Assembly: GCA_018365815.1 (NCBI GenBank)
Contig: JAGZJH010000006.1
Coordinates: forward strand, 18,313-82,312
From: Erysipelotrichaceae bacterium
GTDB taxonomy: Bacteria > Bacillota_I > Bacilli_A > Erysipelotrichales > Coprobacillaceae
DNA length: 64,000 bases
Direction: 5' to 3'
Shown: in pieces, positions 48,946 through 58,605 of the stretch
Numbering within the stretch: the first letter of the stretch is position 1
Layout of the letters: each line of letters begins with the position of its first letter
Made by a program: the position numbers and the translations under genes
Notes under the pieces: generated by a model
Seen by the model: only the letters and a program-made list of their open reading frames with translations
Told to the model about the DNA's origin: nothing
The model's database searches: none

Positions 48946-49872
48946 ATGAAAAACGTATTACAAAAATTAGAACAGACGGACTCCCGTATTAAGTGTTTAT
49001 TGGTGGTAGCATTTGCTTATATATTATTAATGGTATCTATGAGCAATGTTGAAGCGATGAACACTTTAGAAAATTATACTCCATCAGTGAATATTAGTCT
49101 TCAAGATGGGGGAAGTGAGCCAGTCGGTTATTTAGTTAAACAGGGAACTATATCAGAGGTATTGGATCAATTAGGATTAGAGTTAAATGACGAAGATTAT
49201 ACAAACCTTGATTTAAATCAAACGATTAATGAAGAAGAAACATTAGAAATTAATCGAGTAACTTATAAAGAAGAAAAGTCACAAGAAGCAGTGGCTTACC
49301 AAACAATTAATCAAGCTGGTAATGAAGGTGCTATTTCAGGTTCACGTGTCGCTAGAGAGGGACAAGATGGAATTATTGAAAATACTTTTAGAGTAAGATA
49401 TTTAAATGACGTTGAAACAAGTCGTGAGTTGATTAATCAAACAATGATTCAAGAACCAGTTGACGAAATTATTGAAAGTAATACAATTGATGAAGGAACT
49501 GCTTTTACAGGTAGATTAACTGTCTATGGTGGAGATTGTAATGGTTGTTCAGGAAGAGCCGCTTCTGGTGTAAGTTTGAATGCCAGTGGTGTAAATAATT
49601 CTAATAGTGCTAAGTTAAATTATAATGGAGGTTCTTATTATGTTTTAGCTGCCGATCCTTCTATTCCATTTGGAACAATTATAGAAATTAGAAATCATAA
49701 TTTATCACTTGAACCGGTGATTTATGGAATCGTAGTCGATCGAGGTGGTGCGATTAAAGGAAATAAAATAGATATTTATTATGGTATGGAAAATGGTCCA
49801 CGCTATTTTAGCGGTGGAACTTCTAATCGTACGCAATTTAGAATTGTATCGATGGGTAAAGGTCGAATTTAG
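48946..49872 (+). CDS. YabE-like cell-wall protein (DUF348, G5 and 3D domains)
   Basis: A 308-residue extracytoplasmic protein. N-terminal membrane anchor (about residues 14-37); a DUF348 segment (Val-Lys-Gln-Gly-Thr-Ile-Ser-Glu-Val-Leu); a G5-like stretch (Gly-Ser-Arg-Val-Ala-Arg-Glu-Gly-Gln-Asp-Gly); and a C-terminal 3D domain with its three Asp (Ala-Ala-Asp-Pro, Val-Val-Asp-Arg-Gly-Gly, Lys-Ile-Asp-Ile-Tyr). The 3D fold resembles MltA-type lytic transglycosylases, so it probably trims peptidoglycan during growth or spore revival. The start is uncertain: the frame opens at GTG 48883, but ATG 48946 gives a normal membrane anchor. Confidence 0.8.
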   Translation: MKNVLQKLEQTDSRIKCLLVVAFAYILLMVSMSNVEAMNTLENYTPSVNISLQDGGSEPVGYLVKQGTISEVLDQLGLELNDEDYTNLDLNQTINEEETLEINRVTYKEEKSQEAVAYQTINQAGNEGAISGSRVAREGQDGIIENTFRVRYLNDVETSRELINQTMIQEPVDEIIESNTIDEGTAFTGRLTVYGGDCNGCSGRAASGVSLNASGVNNSNSAKLNYNGGSYYVLAADPSIPFGTIIEIRNHNLSLEPVIYGIVVDRGGAIKGNKIDIYYGMENGPRYFSGGTSNRTQFRIVSMGKGRI

Positions 49873-49892
49873 GGAACGAGAGTTCCTTTTTC
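49873..49892 (+). terminator. Terminator of the YabE-like gene
   Basis: GGAAC (49873-49877), GAGA loop, GTTCC (49882-49886), T-rich tail. Confidence 0.75.
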
Positions 49893-50002
49893 TTGTTTTA
49901 ATTAGATAAATGGATTAAAATGTAAAAGCAGTATCAATAAATAAACTTGTAAAATGAGAGTTTTATAGTACAATGAAAAAAGATGATAAAAGGAGGGTTT
50001 GT

Positions 50003-51856
50003 ATGTACGATATTATAGTTGTCGGTGGCGGTCATGCTGGTGTTGAAGCCGCTTTAGCCCCTGCAAGAATGGGATACAAAACATTATTAGTCACTTCTAA
50101 TATTAATAATATAGCGAGTTTACCATGTAATACCTCTATTGGAGGACCTGCTAAAGGGATTATAGTAAGAGAGATTGACGCACTAGGAGGTCAAATGGGG
50201 CGTAGCGCCGATGAAACATACCTTCAATTAAAAATGTTAAATACGGCTAAAGGTCCGGGGGTTCAATCATTAAGAGCACAAGCAGATAAAAAAGCATACC
50301 CTCGATATAACCAAAATATTTTAAAACAACAAGATAATTTAGAATTACTTGAAGCAATGGTTGAAAATTTAATCATTGAAAATCATCAAGTTAAAGGGGT
50401 TATTTTAGAAGACAATCAACAAATTGAAGCAAGATGTGTCATTTTAACGACCGGAACTTATTTAAAATCAGAAATTTTAGTAGGAGATCAAAAAACACCT
50501 AGTGGCCCAGATGCACAGCGTCAATCTTTATATTTATCCGATCATTTAAAAGATTTAGGATTTAAAATTTTAAGACTTAAAACTGGAACGCCACCTAGAG
50601 TGCATATTGATAGCGTAGACTATTCTAAAACTACACTTCAACCGGGAACTGATGCGAAATTGTCATTTAGTTTTGAAACACATCACTATTTATCAATTGA
50701 AAAACAAATCCCTTGTTATTTAACTTATACAAATCCAAAAACGCATGAAATCATTAATACAAACTTACATCGTTCAAGTATGTATTCAGGGATTGTTAAA
50801 GGGGTTGGACCACGATATTGTCCTTCTATTGAAGATAAGGTTGTAAGATTCAGTGATAAAACACAACATCAAATTTTCTTAGAGCCGGAATCAAAAGAAA
50901 TGGATACGATATATGTACAAGGATTTTCAACCTCTTTACCTCATGATGTTCAAGAGGAAATGATTAGAACAATACCAGGACTTGAAAATTGTAAAATTTT
51001 AAAATATGCATATGCGATAGAATATGATGCCATTGATCCTATTCAATTATGGCCAAGTTTAGAAACAAAACTCATCAGTCATTTATTTACTGCCGGTCAA
51101 ATTAATGGAACAAGTGGATATGAAGAAGCAGCAGCCCAAGGGTTAATTGCCGGAATTAATGCAGTTTTAAAACTACGTCAACAAAAACCATTAATCTTAG
51201 GACGTGATGAAGCCTATATTGGTGTCATGATTGATGATTTAGTCACTAAAGGAACAAACGAACCTTATCGAATGCTCACTTCACGTGCAGAATATCGTTT
51301 ATTGTTAAGACATGATAATGCCGATGTTCGTTTAAGAAAGTATGGACATCAAGTAGGGTTAGTCAGTGATGAAGTCTATCAACATTATCTTGATAAACAA
51401 AAACATATTCATGATGAAATTGAACGTTTAAATACAATTCGCTTTACGCCTAAACATGAAATCAATGATTTAATTGAACAATTAGGATCAACAAGATTAA
51501 GTGAAGGAATCAGTGCGAAAGAATTAATTCAACGTCCAGAAATTACTTATTCTAAAATCATGGATTACATCGATGCACCTAAACTTAGTGAAGAAGAAAT
51601 TAATGATATTAATATAGAAATTAAATATTCCGGTTATATTGAAAAAGCAAAACGCCAAGTTGAAAAACAACAAAAAATGGAATCTAAAACAATTCCTCAA
51701 GATATTAATTATGATGACATTCGTAATTTATCATTAGAAGCGAAACAAAAATTGTCTTTAATTCGTCCTTTAACCATCGCTCAGGCAAGTCGTATTTCAG
51801 GAATTAATCCAGCGGATATTTCAGTGTTATTAATTTATTTAAAACAACAATATTAA
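50003..51856 (+). CDS. mnmG: tRNA uridine-5-carboxymethylaminomethyl modification enzyme MnmG
   Basis: FAD-dependent partner of MnmE that builds cmnm5U34 in tRNA. The 617-residue protein has the FAD motif [10 protein letters not shown] near the N-terminus. Also visible are [28 protein letters not shown], and the C-terminal Arg-Ile-Ser-Gly-Ile-Asn-Pro-Ala-Asp. AAAGGAGGG sets the ATG at 50003; ten codons upstream are open without a site. mnmE is not in the window. Confidence 0.97.
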   Translation: MYDIIVVGGGHAGVEAALAPARMGYKTLLVTSNINNIASLPCNTSIGGPAKGIIVREIDALGGQMGRSADETYLQLKMLNTAKGPGVQSLRAQADKKAYPRYNQNILKQQDNLELLEAMVENLIIENHQVKGVILEDNQQIEARCVILTTGTYLKSEILVGDQKTPSGPDAQRQSLYLSDHLKDLGFKILRLKTGTPPRVHIDSVDYSKTTLQPGTDAKLSFSFETHHYLSIEKQIPCYLTYTNPKTHEIINTNLHRSSMYSGIVKGVGPRYCPSIEDKVVRFSDKTQHQIFLEPESKEMDTIYVQGFSTSLPHDVQEEMIRTIPGLENCKILKYAYAIEYDAIDPIQLWPSLETKLISHLFTAGQINGTSGYEEAAAQGLIAGINAVLKLRQQKPLILGRDEAYIGVMIDDLVTKGTNEPYRMLTSRAEYRLLLRHDNADVRLRKYGHQVGLVSDEVYQHYLDKQKHIHDEIERLNTIRFTPKHEINDLIEQLGSTRLSEGISAKELIQRPEITYSKIMDYIDAPKLSEEEINDINIEIKYSGYIEKAKRQVEKQQKMESKTIPQDINYDDIRNLSLEAKQKLSLIRPLTIAQASRISGINPADISVLLIYLKQQY

Positions 51857-51872
51857 AGTAAGGAAAAAATAT

Positions 51873-52580
51873 ATGAATATAGAAACATTTATCAATAGTT
51901 TAAATGAACAAGGAATTAGTTTAAATGAAGTTCAGTTAAAACAATTTGAAAAGTATTATGAATTATTAGTAGAATGGAATGAAAAAATGAACTTGACTTC
52001 AATTACGCAAAAAGAAGAAGTCTATTTAAAGCATTTTTACGATTCATTAACCCTTGCGTTTAACCATCAATTAGATCATCAATCTATTTGTGATATTGGT
52101 GCGGGTGCCGGTTTTCCTTCAATTCCATTAAAAATTGCTTTTCCTGATTTAACAATTACAATTGTCGATTCATTAAACAAACGTATCACTTTTTTAAATC
52201 ATTTAGTGAATGAATTAGGACTAAAAGACGTTAAAGCCATTGCCTCTCGTGCAGAAGACTATGCCTTAAATCATCGTGAAAGTTATGATATAGTCACAGC
52301 AAGAGCAGTTGCAAGATTAAATATTCTTGATGAACTTTGTTTACCGCTAGTTAAAGTGGGAGGATATTTTATTGCTTTAAAAGGAGCAAAGGCAAGTGAA
52401 GAAGTCAGTGAAAGCAAAAACGGAATTGAAAAACTTGGTGGTAAAATTAAACAACGATTTGCATTTCAACTCCCAATAGTGAGTGATGAAAGAGAAAATA
52501 TATACATTCAAAAAGTGAAATCAACGCCTAAAACTTATCCAAGAATGTATGCGAAAATCAAAAAAAATCCTTTGAAGTAG
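51873..52580 (+). CDS. rsmG: 16S rRNA (guanine-N7)-methyltransferase RsmG
   Basis: Methylates G527 of 16S rRNA at N7, a site tied to streptomycin sensitivity. The 235-residue protein has the SAM site Asp-Ile-Gly-Ala-Gly-Ala-Gly-Phe-Pro, Asn-Leu-Thr-Ser-Ile in the N-terminal part, and Thr-Ala-Arg-Ala-Val-Ala. It lies 16 bases after mnmG and directly before noc, the usual gidA-gidB-noc order. Confidence 0.95.
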   Translation: MNIETFINSLNEQGISLNEVQLKQFEKYYELLVEWNEKMNLTSITQKEEVYLKHFYDSLTLAFNHQLDHQSICDIGAGAGFPSIPLKIAFPDLTITIVDSLNKRITFLNHLVNELGLKDVKAIASRAEDYALNHRESYDIVTARAVARLNILDELCLPLVKVGGYFIALKGAKASEEVSESKNGIEKLGGKIKQRFAFQLPIVSDERENIYIQKVKSTPKTYPRMYAKIKKNPLK

Positions 52581-52589
52581 GTGGAAAGT

Positions 52590-53366
52590 ATGAATACTAA
52601 AGAATTACAAAATATTGATATTGATTTAATTGTTGCCAATAAATCACAACCAAGAACTTATTTTGATAGTGAAAGTATCGAAGAGTTAGCACAATCTATT
52701 CAAGAAAACGGATTAATTCAACCTATTATTGTTCGCCCGATTGATGATGGAAAATATGAAATTGTTGCCGGTGAACGAAGAATGCGTGCTTGTCAAAAAA
52801 TTATGATGACAAGTGTGCCTTGTATTGTTGAAGAATATGATAATGAACGTTTAGCCCAAGTGGCCATTATTGAAAACATTCAACGTGAAAATTTAACACC
52901 GATTGAAGAAGCTCAAGCCTATGCCCATTTAATCGAAACTTATCATTTTACTCAAGCACAAATTGCTCAACAAGTGGGTAAAAAACAATCTACAATTGCT
53001 AATAAAATTAGATTATTACAATTACCCCAAAGAGTACAAGATGCTTTAAAAGAAAGACAAATTACAGAACGTCATGCCCGTGCTTTGTTATCTTTACCCG
53101 ATGCTTCAATGCAAGTCAAAACGTTAAAGAAAGTGATTAATAAAGGATTAAACGTTAAACAAACAGAGGATTTAATTCAAAAAGATAAAAAAGATAAAAT
53201 TAAAAATGCGCCTAAACGTGGAATTTCCCAACATATCAAACTTGCGATTAACACAGTAAAACAAGCTGTAGATATGGTAGGAAAAACCGGAATTGAATTA
53301 AATCTTGATGAACAAGATTTAGATGAATATTATGTCATGACAATTAAAATTAAGAAAAACAGATAG
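52590..53366 (+). CDS. noc: Nucleoid occlusion protein Noc (ParB family)
   Basis: CTP-binding ParB paralogue that coats DNA from its sites, contacts the membrane and blocks division over the nucleoid. The 258-residue protein has Gly-Glu-Arg-Arg-Met-Arg-Ala (CTP site), Glu-Asn-Ile-Gln-Arg-Glu-Asn-Leu, and a helix-turn-helix Thr-Gln-Ala-Gln-Ile-Ala-Gln-Gln-Val-Gly-Lys-Lys-Gln-Ser-Thr. The N-terminal membrane-targeting segment is short. A second ParB-type gene at 57 kb, next to parA, leaves this one as Noc. The ATG at 52590 follows a GGTGGAAAG site. Confidence 0.88.
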   Translation: MNTKELQNIDIDLIVANKSQPRTYFDSESIEELAQSIQENGLIQPIIVRPIDDGKYEIVAGERRMRACQKIMMTSVPCIVEEYDNERLAQVAIIENIQRENLTPIEEAQAYAHLIETYHFTQAQIAQQVGKKQSTIANKIRLLQLPQRVQDALKERQITERHARALLSLPDASMQVKTLKKVINKGLNVKQTEDLIQKDKKDKIKNAPKRGISQHIKLAINTVKQAVDMVGKTGIELNLDEQDLDEYYVMTIKIKKNR

Positions 53367-53397
53367 ATTGTTTGAGTATTCAAATGATCTTTTTTTA
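53365..53397 (+). terminator. Terminator after noc
   Basis: AGATTGTTTGA (53365-53375) pairs, with wobble, to TCAAATGATCT (53380-53390), then seven T. Confidence 0.75.
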
Positions 53398-53622
53398 TGA
53401 AATTTTTTGCGAGTGATATTTAAAAGTTTTGATTTCTTTTACTAAATATTATAAAAAGAAAAAAATTTACTGTTTTTAGATAATGAAAACGAATATATTT
53501 TGTAAAATAAAAATATTGTTTTTTTTAATCGTAATATTATAAAATTTAAGTAAGAAGAAAACTATTTTATAATTAATTTTAAATAAGGGGGGAATACATT
53601 TAAATATTAGAGGTGGTAAAAT

Positions 53623-54352
53623 GTGCTTAAAAAATTATTAGTTTTTCAATATCAATTTGTTTGCGTTTATCTGCAATTACTATGAATGTTAAAATAGTCA
53701 ATGCGAAAGATGATATTTCAAATTATATCATTTCTGGTTCTGGTACCAAAACAGATCCTTACGTTTTGAGTTCTGATTGCCCATATAAAGAAAAATTTGA
53801 TGATATGGCTAGAGAAGTTGTGCAACCAACTGTATCTCCATTAGTCTATTTTTCAGGAACATTAACAGGAGAAAAACGCTATGATCAATATAATGGCGGT
53901 GTTTGGCGTTATACAAGTGGTGGACCTAGCACATCATCAATGGTGCTTTAACAATTTTAGGAATTTCATACGGAAATCATGATGTTGCTGATTATATGGC
54001 GGCAGAAGTACTTGATAGTTCTACTCTTTCTGGAATTTTAAAAAGTAAATTGACAGAAGGATTAGTGGGGAATGCATTGACTGTGGCATTAACACCTGCG
54101 TTTGGTGCAACAAATGCTGCAAGACTTGGTGGCTTTTTCTTATTTACTATCGCTGGTGCAGCAGCAACTGAAGCAAGCGTTTTAGCAGCTGCACTTAGAG
54201 AGCATGAGGGTATATTAGAAATATCTTATAGAACTTCATATAATGGTTCTTGGTATTATACATCTTGTATCGACGTTTGGCATACTGCTTCGAGTGGTGT
54301 TGTATCTATGCCAGGTTCTTATTATGGTAATGGTTATTACGAATCTAAATAG
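53623..54352 (+). pseudogene. Secreted protein of unknown family, broken by two frameshifts
   Basis: GAGGTGG at 53610-53616 precedes a GTG (53623) opening a signal-peptide-like Leu-Lys-Lys-Leu-Leu-Val-Phe. One base is missing near 53641-53650; the next frame carries Ser-Gly-Ser-Gly-Thr-Lys-Thr-Asp-Pro-Tyr and a domain ending Trp-Arg-Tyr-Thr-Ser-Gly-Gly. A second one-base loss near 53940 shifts to a frame with Gly/Ala-rich hydrophobic helices and a Tyr/Gly-rich end. Restored, it is about 242 residues, extracytoplasmic. I do not recognise the family. It is inserted between noc and the pssA-parA group. Confidence 0.6.
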
Positions 54353-54365
54353 GAAGTGATGACAT

Positions 54366-54596
54366 ATGATCATGTATAATGGTATATTTTTCAACATTCT
54401 ACAGATTGTAGCGATATATTTATGTATCTTGGCTAACAAGAAGAAAAATAAGAAATATAGTGCGAGTGTAGGGTGGATTTATATCATTTCAGTTTTATTA
54501 AGAATTGTGAAATATAATGTAGTGACGATTGTATTGTTTGTGGTTCAAATTTTTGTATTACTTTTATCTTCCTCTTTAAATAAAGAAAAAAATTAA
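54366..54596 (+). CDS. Small membrane protein next to the secreted protein
   Basis: A 76-residue protein with two or three hydrophobic helices and basic loops (Lys-Lys-Lys-Asn-Lys-Lys). AGGAAGTG (54352-54359) precedes the ATG. It probably belongs with the broken secreted protein 14 bases upstream; the pairing recalls toxin or bacteriocin genes with small membrane immunity proteins, but nothing in the sequence proves that. Unknown function. Confidence 0.55.
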   Translation: MIMYNGIFFNILQIVAIYLCILANKKKNKKYSASVGWIYIISVLLRIVKYNVVTIVLFVVQIFVLLLSSSLNKEKN

Positions 54597-54617
54597 TGTG
54601 AGATTGTTTTCGTGCTT

Positions 54618-54644
54618 AAACTCCATTTTAAAATGGAGTTTTTT
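54618..54644 (+). terminator. Terminator closing the inserted pair
   Basis: AAACTCCATTTTAAAATGGAGTTT is a near-perfect palindrome followed by T. Confidence 0.88.
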
Positions 54645-54739
54645 AGTGTGTATCAATTTTGCTTTACTGAATGTTTTTAAACTTTTATGATGAAATATTT
54701 GTAATTTTTAGATTAGATATGTATTACATTGTCAAATTA

Positions 54740-54748
54740 TGATATAAT
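54740..54748 (+). promoter_or_regulatory. Extended -10 promoter of the pssA-psd-parAB group
   Basis: TG-A-TATAAT (54740-54748), about 34 bases before the chosen pssA start. Confidence 0.6.
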
Positions 54749-54781
54749 ACCATGGATAGAACATCTTTGGAGGAAAGACGA

Positions 54782-55393
54782 ATGCTTGGATATTACAATT
54801 ACACTGTCATTTTAACTTATATTAGCCTGATTTCATCATTTTCTGGAATGTGCTTTGCTTTAAATGGAAGTATTAAAGAAGCATTGTTTTGCCTATTATT
54901 TTCAGGCATGTGTGATATGTTTGATGGGCCGATTGCTAGAACTAAAACACGTACAAAAGAAGAAAAAGAATTTGGTATTCAAATTGATTCATTAGTAGAT
55001 TTAGTATGTTTTGGTGTATTTCCCGCAATCATTGGCTATGCTTTAAAATTGAATTCAGTGGTACATATTAGTGTTTTAGCATTATATATTTTAGCTGCTG
55101 TTATTCGTTTATCCTATTTTAATGTTCAAGAAAGTATTCGTCAGAGTCAAACTAATGGTAAAAGAGAATTTTATCAAGGATTACCGGTAACTAGTTCGGC
55201 ACTAATTTTTCCAATGTTGTATAGTTTTTGTTTATTTTTTGAGATTGCTTTTAAAGATGTTTATTTTTGGTCAATACTGATAGTAGGAATATTATTTATT
55301 TCTAATTTTAAAATAAAAAAAGCTGGGAAAAAAGAAATGGGAATAATGATGGTGTTAGCATTTGCATCGTTTATCATTATGTGTGTGAAGTAA
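54782..55393 (+). CDS. pssA: CDP-diacylglycerol-serine O-phosphatidyltransferase
   Basis: Makes phosphatidylserine from CDP-diacylglycerol and serine in the membrane. The 203-residue, multi-helix protein has the CDP-alcohol transferase motif: Asp-Gly-Pro-Ile-Ala-Arg, then Gly-x3-Asp-x3-Asp (Gly-Ile-Gln-Ile-Asp-Ser-Leu-Val-Asp), with an 11-residue spacer. GGAGG at 54769-54773 sets the ATG at 54782; the ATG at 54752 lies at the promoter. The stop overlaps the psd start (TAATG). Confidence 0.9.
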   Translation: MLGYYNYTVILTYISLISSFSGMCFALNGSIKEALFCLLFSGMCDMFDGPIARTKTRTKEEKEFGIQIDSLVDLVCFGVFPAIIGYALKLNSVVHISVLALYILAAVIRLSYFNVQESIRQSQTNGKREFYQGLPVTSSALIFPMLYSFCLFFEIAFKDVYFWSILIVGILFISNFKIKKAGKKEMGIMMVLAFASFIIMCVK

Positions 55394-56256
55394 TGGAAAA
55401 TAAAATTGTAAATCGCAATGGTGAAATTTTAAAAAGCGATGTGACGGCATCGATGAATTTTTTATACGAAAATATAATTGGTAGAGTGATACTAAAGATT
55501 TTAGTATCACCTATTATTTCTAAAATTGTTGGCGGATATTTAAATACACGTTTTTCTTTGTGGTTAATTCAACCTTTCGTTAAAAAGAATCATATTAATT
55601 TAGAGGAATATGAAAATGTTCGTTATAAAAGTTATAATGAGTTTTTTTATCGTCAAATTAAAGATGGAAAAAGAAAGATTAATAAAGATCAAAATTGTTT
55701 AATTAGTCCATGTGATAGTAAAGTAACTTATTATAAAATCGATGATCAAATGTGTTTTCGTATTAAAAACAGCTTATATACGATTAAAGATTTAATTCAA
55801 AATGATGCACTCGCTAAAGAATATATTGATGGTGTGGCGTTAGTATTTAGATTAAGTGTAGATGATTATCATCGCTATTGTTTTATTGATGAAGGGAAGT
55901 TAATTCAAAATTATAAAATAAAAGGAATTTTACATACAGTTAATCCAATTGCTTCTTATCATTACCCAATTTATAAAACAAATAGCCGAGAGGTCAGCGT
56001 TCTTGAAACGCATCATTTTGGACAAGTGATTTATATGGAAGTTGGAGCAATGATGGTCGGTAAAATTAATAACTTAAATCACACATCGTTTAAAAAAGGG
56101 GAAGTTAAAGGTTGGTTTGAATTTGGCGGCTCAACAGTTGTTTTATTGTTTAAAAAAGATAATGTTATAATTGATGAGGATATTGTGAAATATTCATTGC
56201 AAGATATTGAAGTAAGGGTTAAAATGGGAGAGCAAATAGGAAAAAAAGCAGTTTAA
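55393..56256 (+). CDS. psd: Phosphatidylserine decarboxylase proenzyme
   Basis: Converts phosphatidylserine to phosphatidylethanolamine. The 287-residue proenzyme has Ser-Pro-Cys-Asp-Ser-Lys-Val, the active His region Asp-Tyr-His-Arg-Tyr, Glu-Thr-His-His-Phe-Gly, and near the C-terminus Phe-Gly-Gly-Ser-Thr. There the chain self-cleaves before Ser to make the pyruvoyl group. It is translated by TAATG coupling from pssA. Together they make PE, and share a direction with parA-parB. Confidence 0.92.
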   Translation: MENKIVNRNGEILKSDVTASMNFLYENIIGRVILKILVSPIISKIVGGYLNTRFSLWLIQPFVKKNHINLEEYENVRYKSYNEFFYRQIKDGKRKINKDQNCLISPCDSKVTYYKIDDQMCFRIKNSLYTIKDLIQNDALAKEYIDGVALVFRLSVDDYHRYCFIDEGKLIQNYKIKGILHTVNPIASYHYPIYKTNSREVSVLETHHFGQVIYMEVGAMMVGKINNLNHTSFKKGEVKGWFEFGGSTVVLLFKKDNVIIDEDIVKYSLQDIEVRVKMGEQIGKKAV

Positions 56257-56275
56257 AATAGGAAGGAAGAAATAT

Positions 56276-57049
56276 ATGGGAAAGGTCATATCAGTTACAA
56301 ATCAAAAAGGTGGTGTTGGAAAAACTACCACAAGTGTGAATTTAGCGGCAGGGCTAGCCTATTTAAAAAAGAAAGTATTACTTATCGATATTGATCCACA
56401 AGCAAATGCGACACAGGGAATTGGTGTTGATCGTATGAAAATAAGCGGAACAAGTTATAATGTAATCGTGGGAGAAACGGGTATTCATGAAATTGTTTTA
56501 GAAACAAATGTCCCTAATTTGTATATTGTTCCCGCAAGCACAGATTTAGCGACTGCTGATTTGGAATTGTCGCAATTAAAAAAAGGGCGTGAAATGCGCT
56601 TAAAAAACAAAATTATAGCTGTTAAAGATGACTATGATTATATATTAATTGATTGTCCGCCTTCTTTGGGTTTATTAAATCGTAATGCCTTAACTGCGAG
56701 TGATTCTGTTTTAATTCCTGTTCAATGTGAATATTATGCCCTTGAAGGGTTAACTCAATTATTAAGTACAATTAAATTTATTCAAGAAGCATTTAATCCT
56801 AATCTTTCTATTGAAGGCGTTTTATTAACAATGCTTGATCAACGTACAAATTTAGGTGTTGAAGTTTCGCAGGAAGTTAGAAAATATTTTAGAGATAAAG
56901 TGTATAAAACATTTATCCCTAGAAATATTAAATTATCAGAAGCACCATCAGCGGGGTTATGTATTTATGATTATGATCATACTTCTGAAGGGGCAAAAGC
57001 ATATGCAAATTTATCGAAGGAAGTGATTGTTAGAAATGGCCACAAGTAA
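56276..57049 (+). CDS. parA: Chromosome-partition ATPase ParA (Soj)
   Basis: Walker-type ATPase that moves ParB-bound origins and tunes DnaA. The 257-residue protein has the deviant Walker A Lys-Gly-Gly-Val-Gly-Lys-Thr-Thr-Thr, Asp-Ile-Asp-Pro-Gln-Ala-Asn-Ala-Thr (A'), and Asp-Cys-Pro-Pro-Ser-Leu (Walker B region). It overlaps parB by 14 bases. Confidence 0.95.
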   Translation: MGKVISVTNQKGGVGKTTTSVNLAAGLAYLKKKVLLIDIDPQANATQGIGVDRMKISGTSYNVIVGETGIHEIVLETNVPNLYIVPASTDLATADLELSQLKKGREMRLKNKIIAVKDDYDYILIDCPPSLGLLNRNALTASDSVLIPVQCEYYALEGLTQLLSTIKFIQEAFNPNLSIEGVLLTMLDQRTNLGVEVSQEVRKYFRDKVYKTFIPRNIKLSEAPSAGLCIYDYDHTSEGAKAYANLSKEVIVRNGHK

Positions 57050-57935
57050 AAAAGTAATCGGTAAACCAAAAACAACAAAGAAAAAATTAACAAAAGGATT
57101 AGATGATATTTTTGGTGGAGATTTAACAGAATTTATTGAAGATATTGAAAAAAATACTCCTAAATCATCTCAAATCATGGTGGAATTAGATAAAATCCGA
57201 CCTAATCCATATCAGCCACGACGTCTATTTGATGAAGAAAAACTTTCTGAACTTGCTTCATCAATCGCACAACATGGCGTATTTACACCGGTAATTTTAA
57301 AAGAGTCAGTACATGGTTATGATATTGTAGCAGGAGAAAGACGTTGTCGTGCTGCAAAAATCGCAGGGCTAACTGAAATCCCTGCAATTATTGTAGAATT
57401 TAACGATGAACAAATGTTAGAAGTTGCTTTACTTGAAAATATTCAACGTGAAAATCTTAATGCGATTGAAGAAGCACAAGCCTATCGTAACATGATGGAT
57501 AAACTTAATTTAACACAAGACCAAATGGCAAAACGCTTAGGTAAATCAAGAACTCATATTGCCAATACTTTACGTTTATTACAATTACCTACTTTACTTC
57601 AAGGGTATGTATTAGAAGGTACTTTAACAATGGGACACGTTCGTCCATTAATCACTCTTGATGAACCAAGAGCAAAAGAAATTGCGATGCGTGCAGTCAA
57701 CGATCATTTATCTGTTCGTGATGTGGAAAATATAGTAAGAGGAATTGAATTAAGTAAAAATAACAGTAAAAAAGTCAAACCGGAAAAAGATAAAAACTTT
57801 ATTTATGTAGAAGGTTTATTGCGTAAAAAATTTAGAACAAAAGTAAAAGTCGAAGAACAAAGCATTACCTTTAAATTCACTAATACAGACGACTTAAATC
57901 GTTTATTAGAACTAATGGGAGTTATTGAAGAATAA
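57036..57935 (+). CDS. parB: Chromosome-partition protein ParB (Spo0J)
   Basis: CTP-dependent clamp that loads at parS and recruits ParA and SMC. The 299-residue protein has a basic N-terminus with the ParA-contact Leu-Asp-Asp-Ile-Phe, Gly-Glu-Arg-Arg-Cys-Arg-Ala, Glu-Asn-Ile-Gln-Arg-Glu-Asn-Leu, and a helix-turn-helix (Thr-Gln-Asp-Gln-Met-Ala-Lys-Arg-Leu-Gly). The C-terminal dimer domain follows. The ATG at 57036 is preferred to TTG 57027. Its stop overlaps the next start (TAATG). Confidence 0.95.
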   Translation: MATSKKVIGKPKTTKKKLTKGLDDIFGGDLTEFIEDIEKNTPKSSQIMVELDKIRPNPYQPRRLFDEEKLSELASSIAQHGVFTPVILKESVHGYDIVAGERRCRAAKIAGLTEIPAIIVEFNDEQMLEVALLENIQRENLNAIEEAQAYRNMMDKLNLTQDQMAKRLGKSRTHIANTLRLLQLPTLLQGYVLEGTLTMGHVRPLITLDEPRAKEIAMRAVNDHLSVRDVENIVRGIELSKNNSKKVKPEKDKNFIYVEGLLRKKFRTKVKVEEQSITFKFTNTDDLNRLLELMGVIEE

Positions 57936-58546
57936 TGCGTATACAATCTCCAAAAATCAAAGAAATCAGTTTACAAAACATTAACAACTTAGAAGATGAA
58001 TACATCAATTACGCTAAATTTGAAAACCAAACAATTTCAAAGTTTGTAAGAGAATTTGAAGGTTGTGTTTTTAATCATATCAAATTTGAATTAGAAGATG
58101 CACACCTTATGTTTACAGATTGCATATTTAACCATTGTGACTTTTCAAATCAAAATCTAGGAAACAGTTCCTTTATCCGTTGTGAATTTAATGACTGTAA
58201 GTGTACCGGATTAGAATTACCTGAAAGTTATATGAAAGATGTTTTATTTAAAAATTGTGTACTATCTTACTTGAATTTATATAAAACAAAAATGGTATAT
58301 GTTAAATTTGAACAATGTGATTTAATATATTCTAGTTTAAATGAAATAAAACTTAAAAGTGTAGAATTTGAACAATGTGATTTAACTCGTAGTGAATTTT
58401 ACTACACTTCATTAAATAACGTCGATTTAACGAGTAATGACATTAGTGGAATTAGTGTCACTCAAAATGATTTATACGGAGTGATTGTCAGTGAATTACA
58501 ATGTATTGAATTAGCAGGTTTATTTGGGATTAGAGTGAAACAGTAG
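57935..58546 (+). CDS. Pentapeptide-repeat protein coupled to parB
   Basis: A 203-residue protein whose centre (about residues 35-180) is a pentapeptide-repeat beta-helix: repeated Phe or Leu every fifth residue with Cys/Asn/Ser between (Cys-Asp-Phe-Ser-Asn-Gln-Asn-Leu-Gly-Asn). Two near-identical units contain Val-x-Phe-Glu-Gln-Cys-Asp-Leu. Such proteins can mimic DNA and bind gyrase (Qnr, MfpA), or act as scaffolds. It is translationally coupled to parB by a one-base overlap, so a role near the origin or with DNA topology is plausible but unproven. Confidence 0.8.
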   Translation: MRIQSPKIKEISLQNINNLEDEYINYAKFENQTISKFVREFEGCVFNHIKFELEDAHLMFTDCIFNHCDFSNQNLGNSSFIRCEFNDCKCTGLELPESYMKDVLFKNCVLSYLNLYKTKMVYVKFEQCDLIYSSLNEIKLKSVEFEQCDLTRSEFYYTSLNNVDLTSNDISGISVTQNDLYGVIVSELQCIELAGLFGIRVKQ

Positions 58547-58557
58547 TTTCACTTTTT
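58535..58557 (+). terminator. Terminator of the parAB operon
   Basis: GTGAAAC (58535-58541), AGTA loop, GTTTCAC (58546-58552), T run; it overlaps the stop codon. Confidence 0.85.
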
Positions 58558-58605
58558 TATTTTTATACCAAATTTCTCCTTATTTTCACATTTTTTTACT
58601 TTTAT

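Noticed and set aside
52590..57935. Replication origin inside the window
   Set aside because: noc and parAB suggest closeness to the origin, but I saw no dnaA gene, no cluster of DnaA boxes and no perfect parS site.
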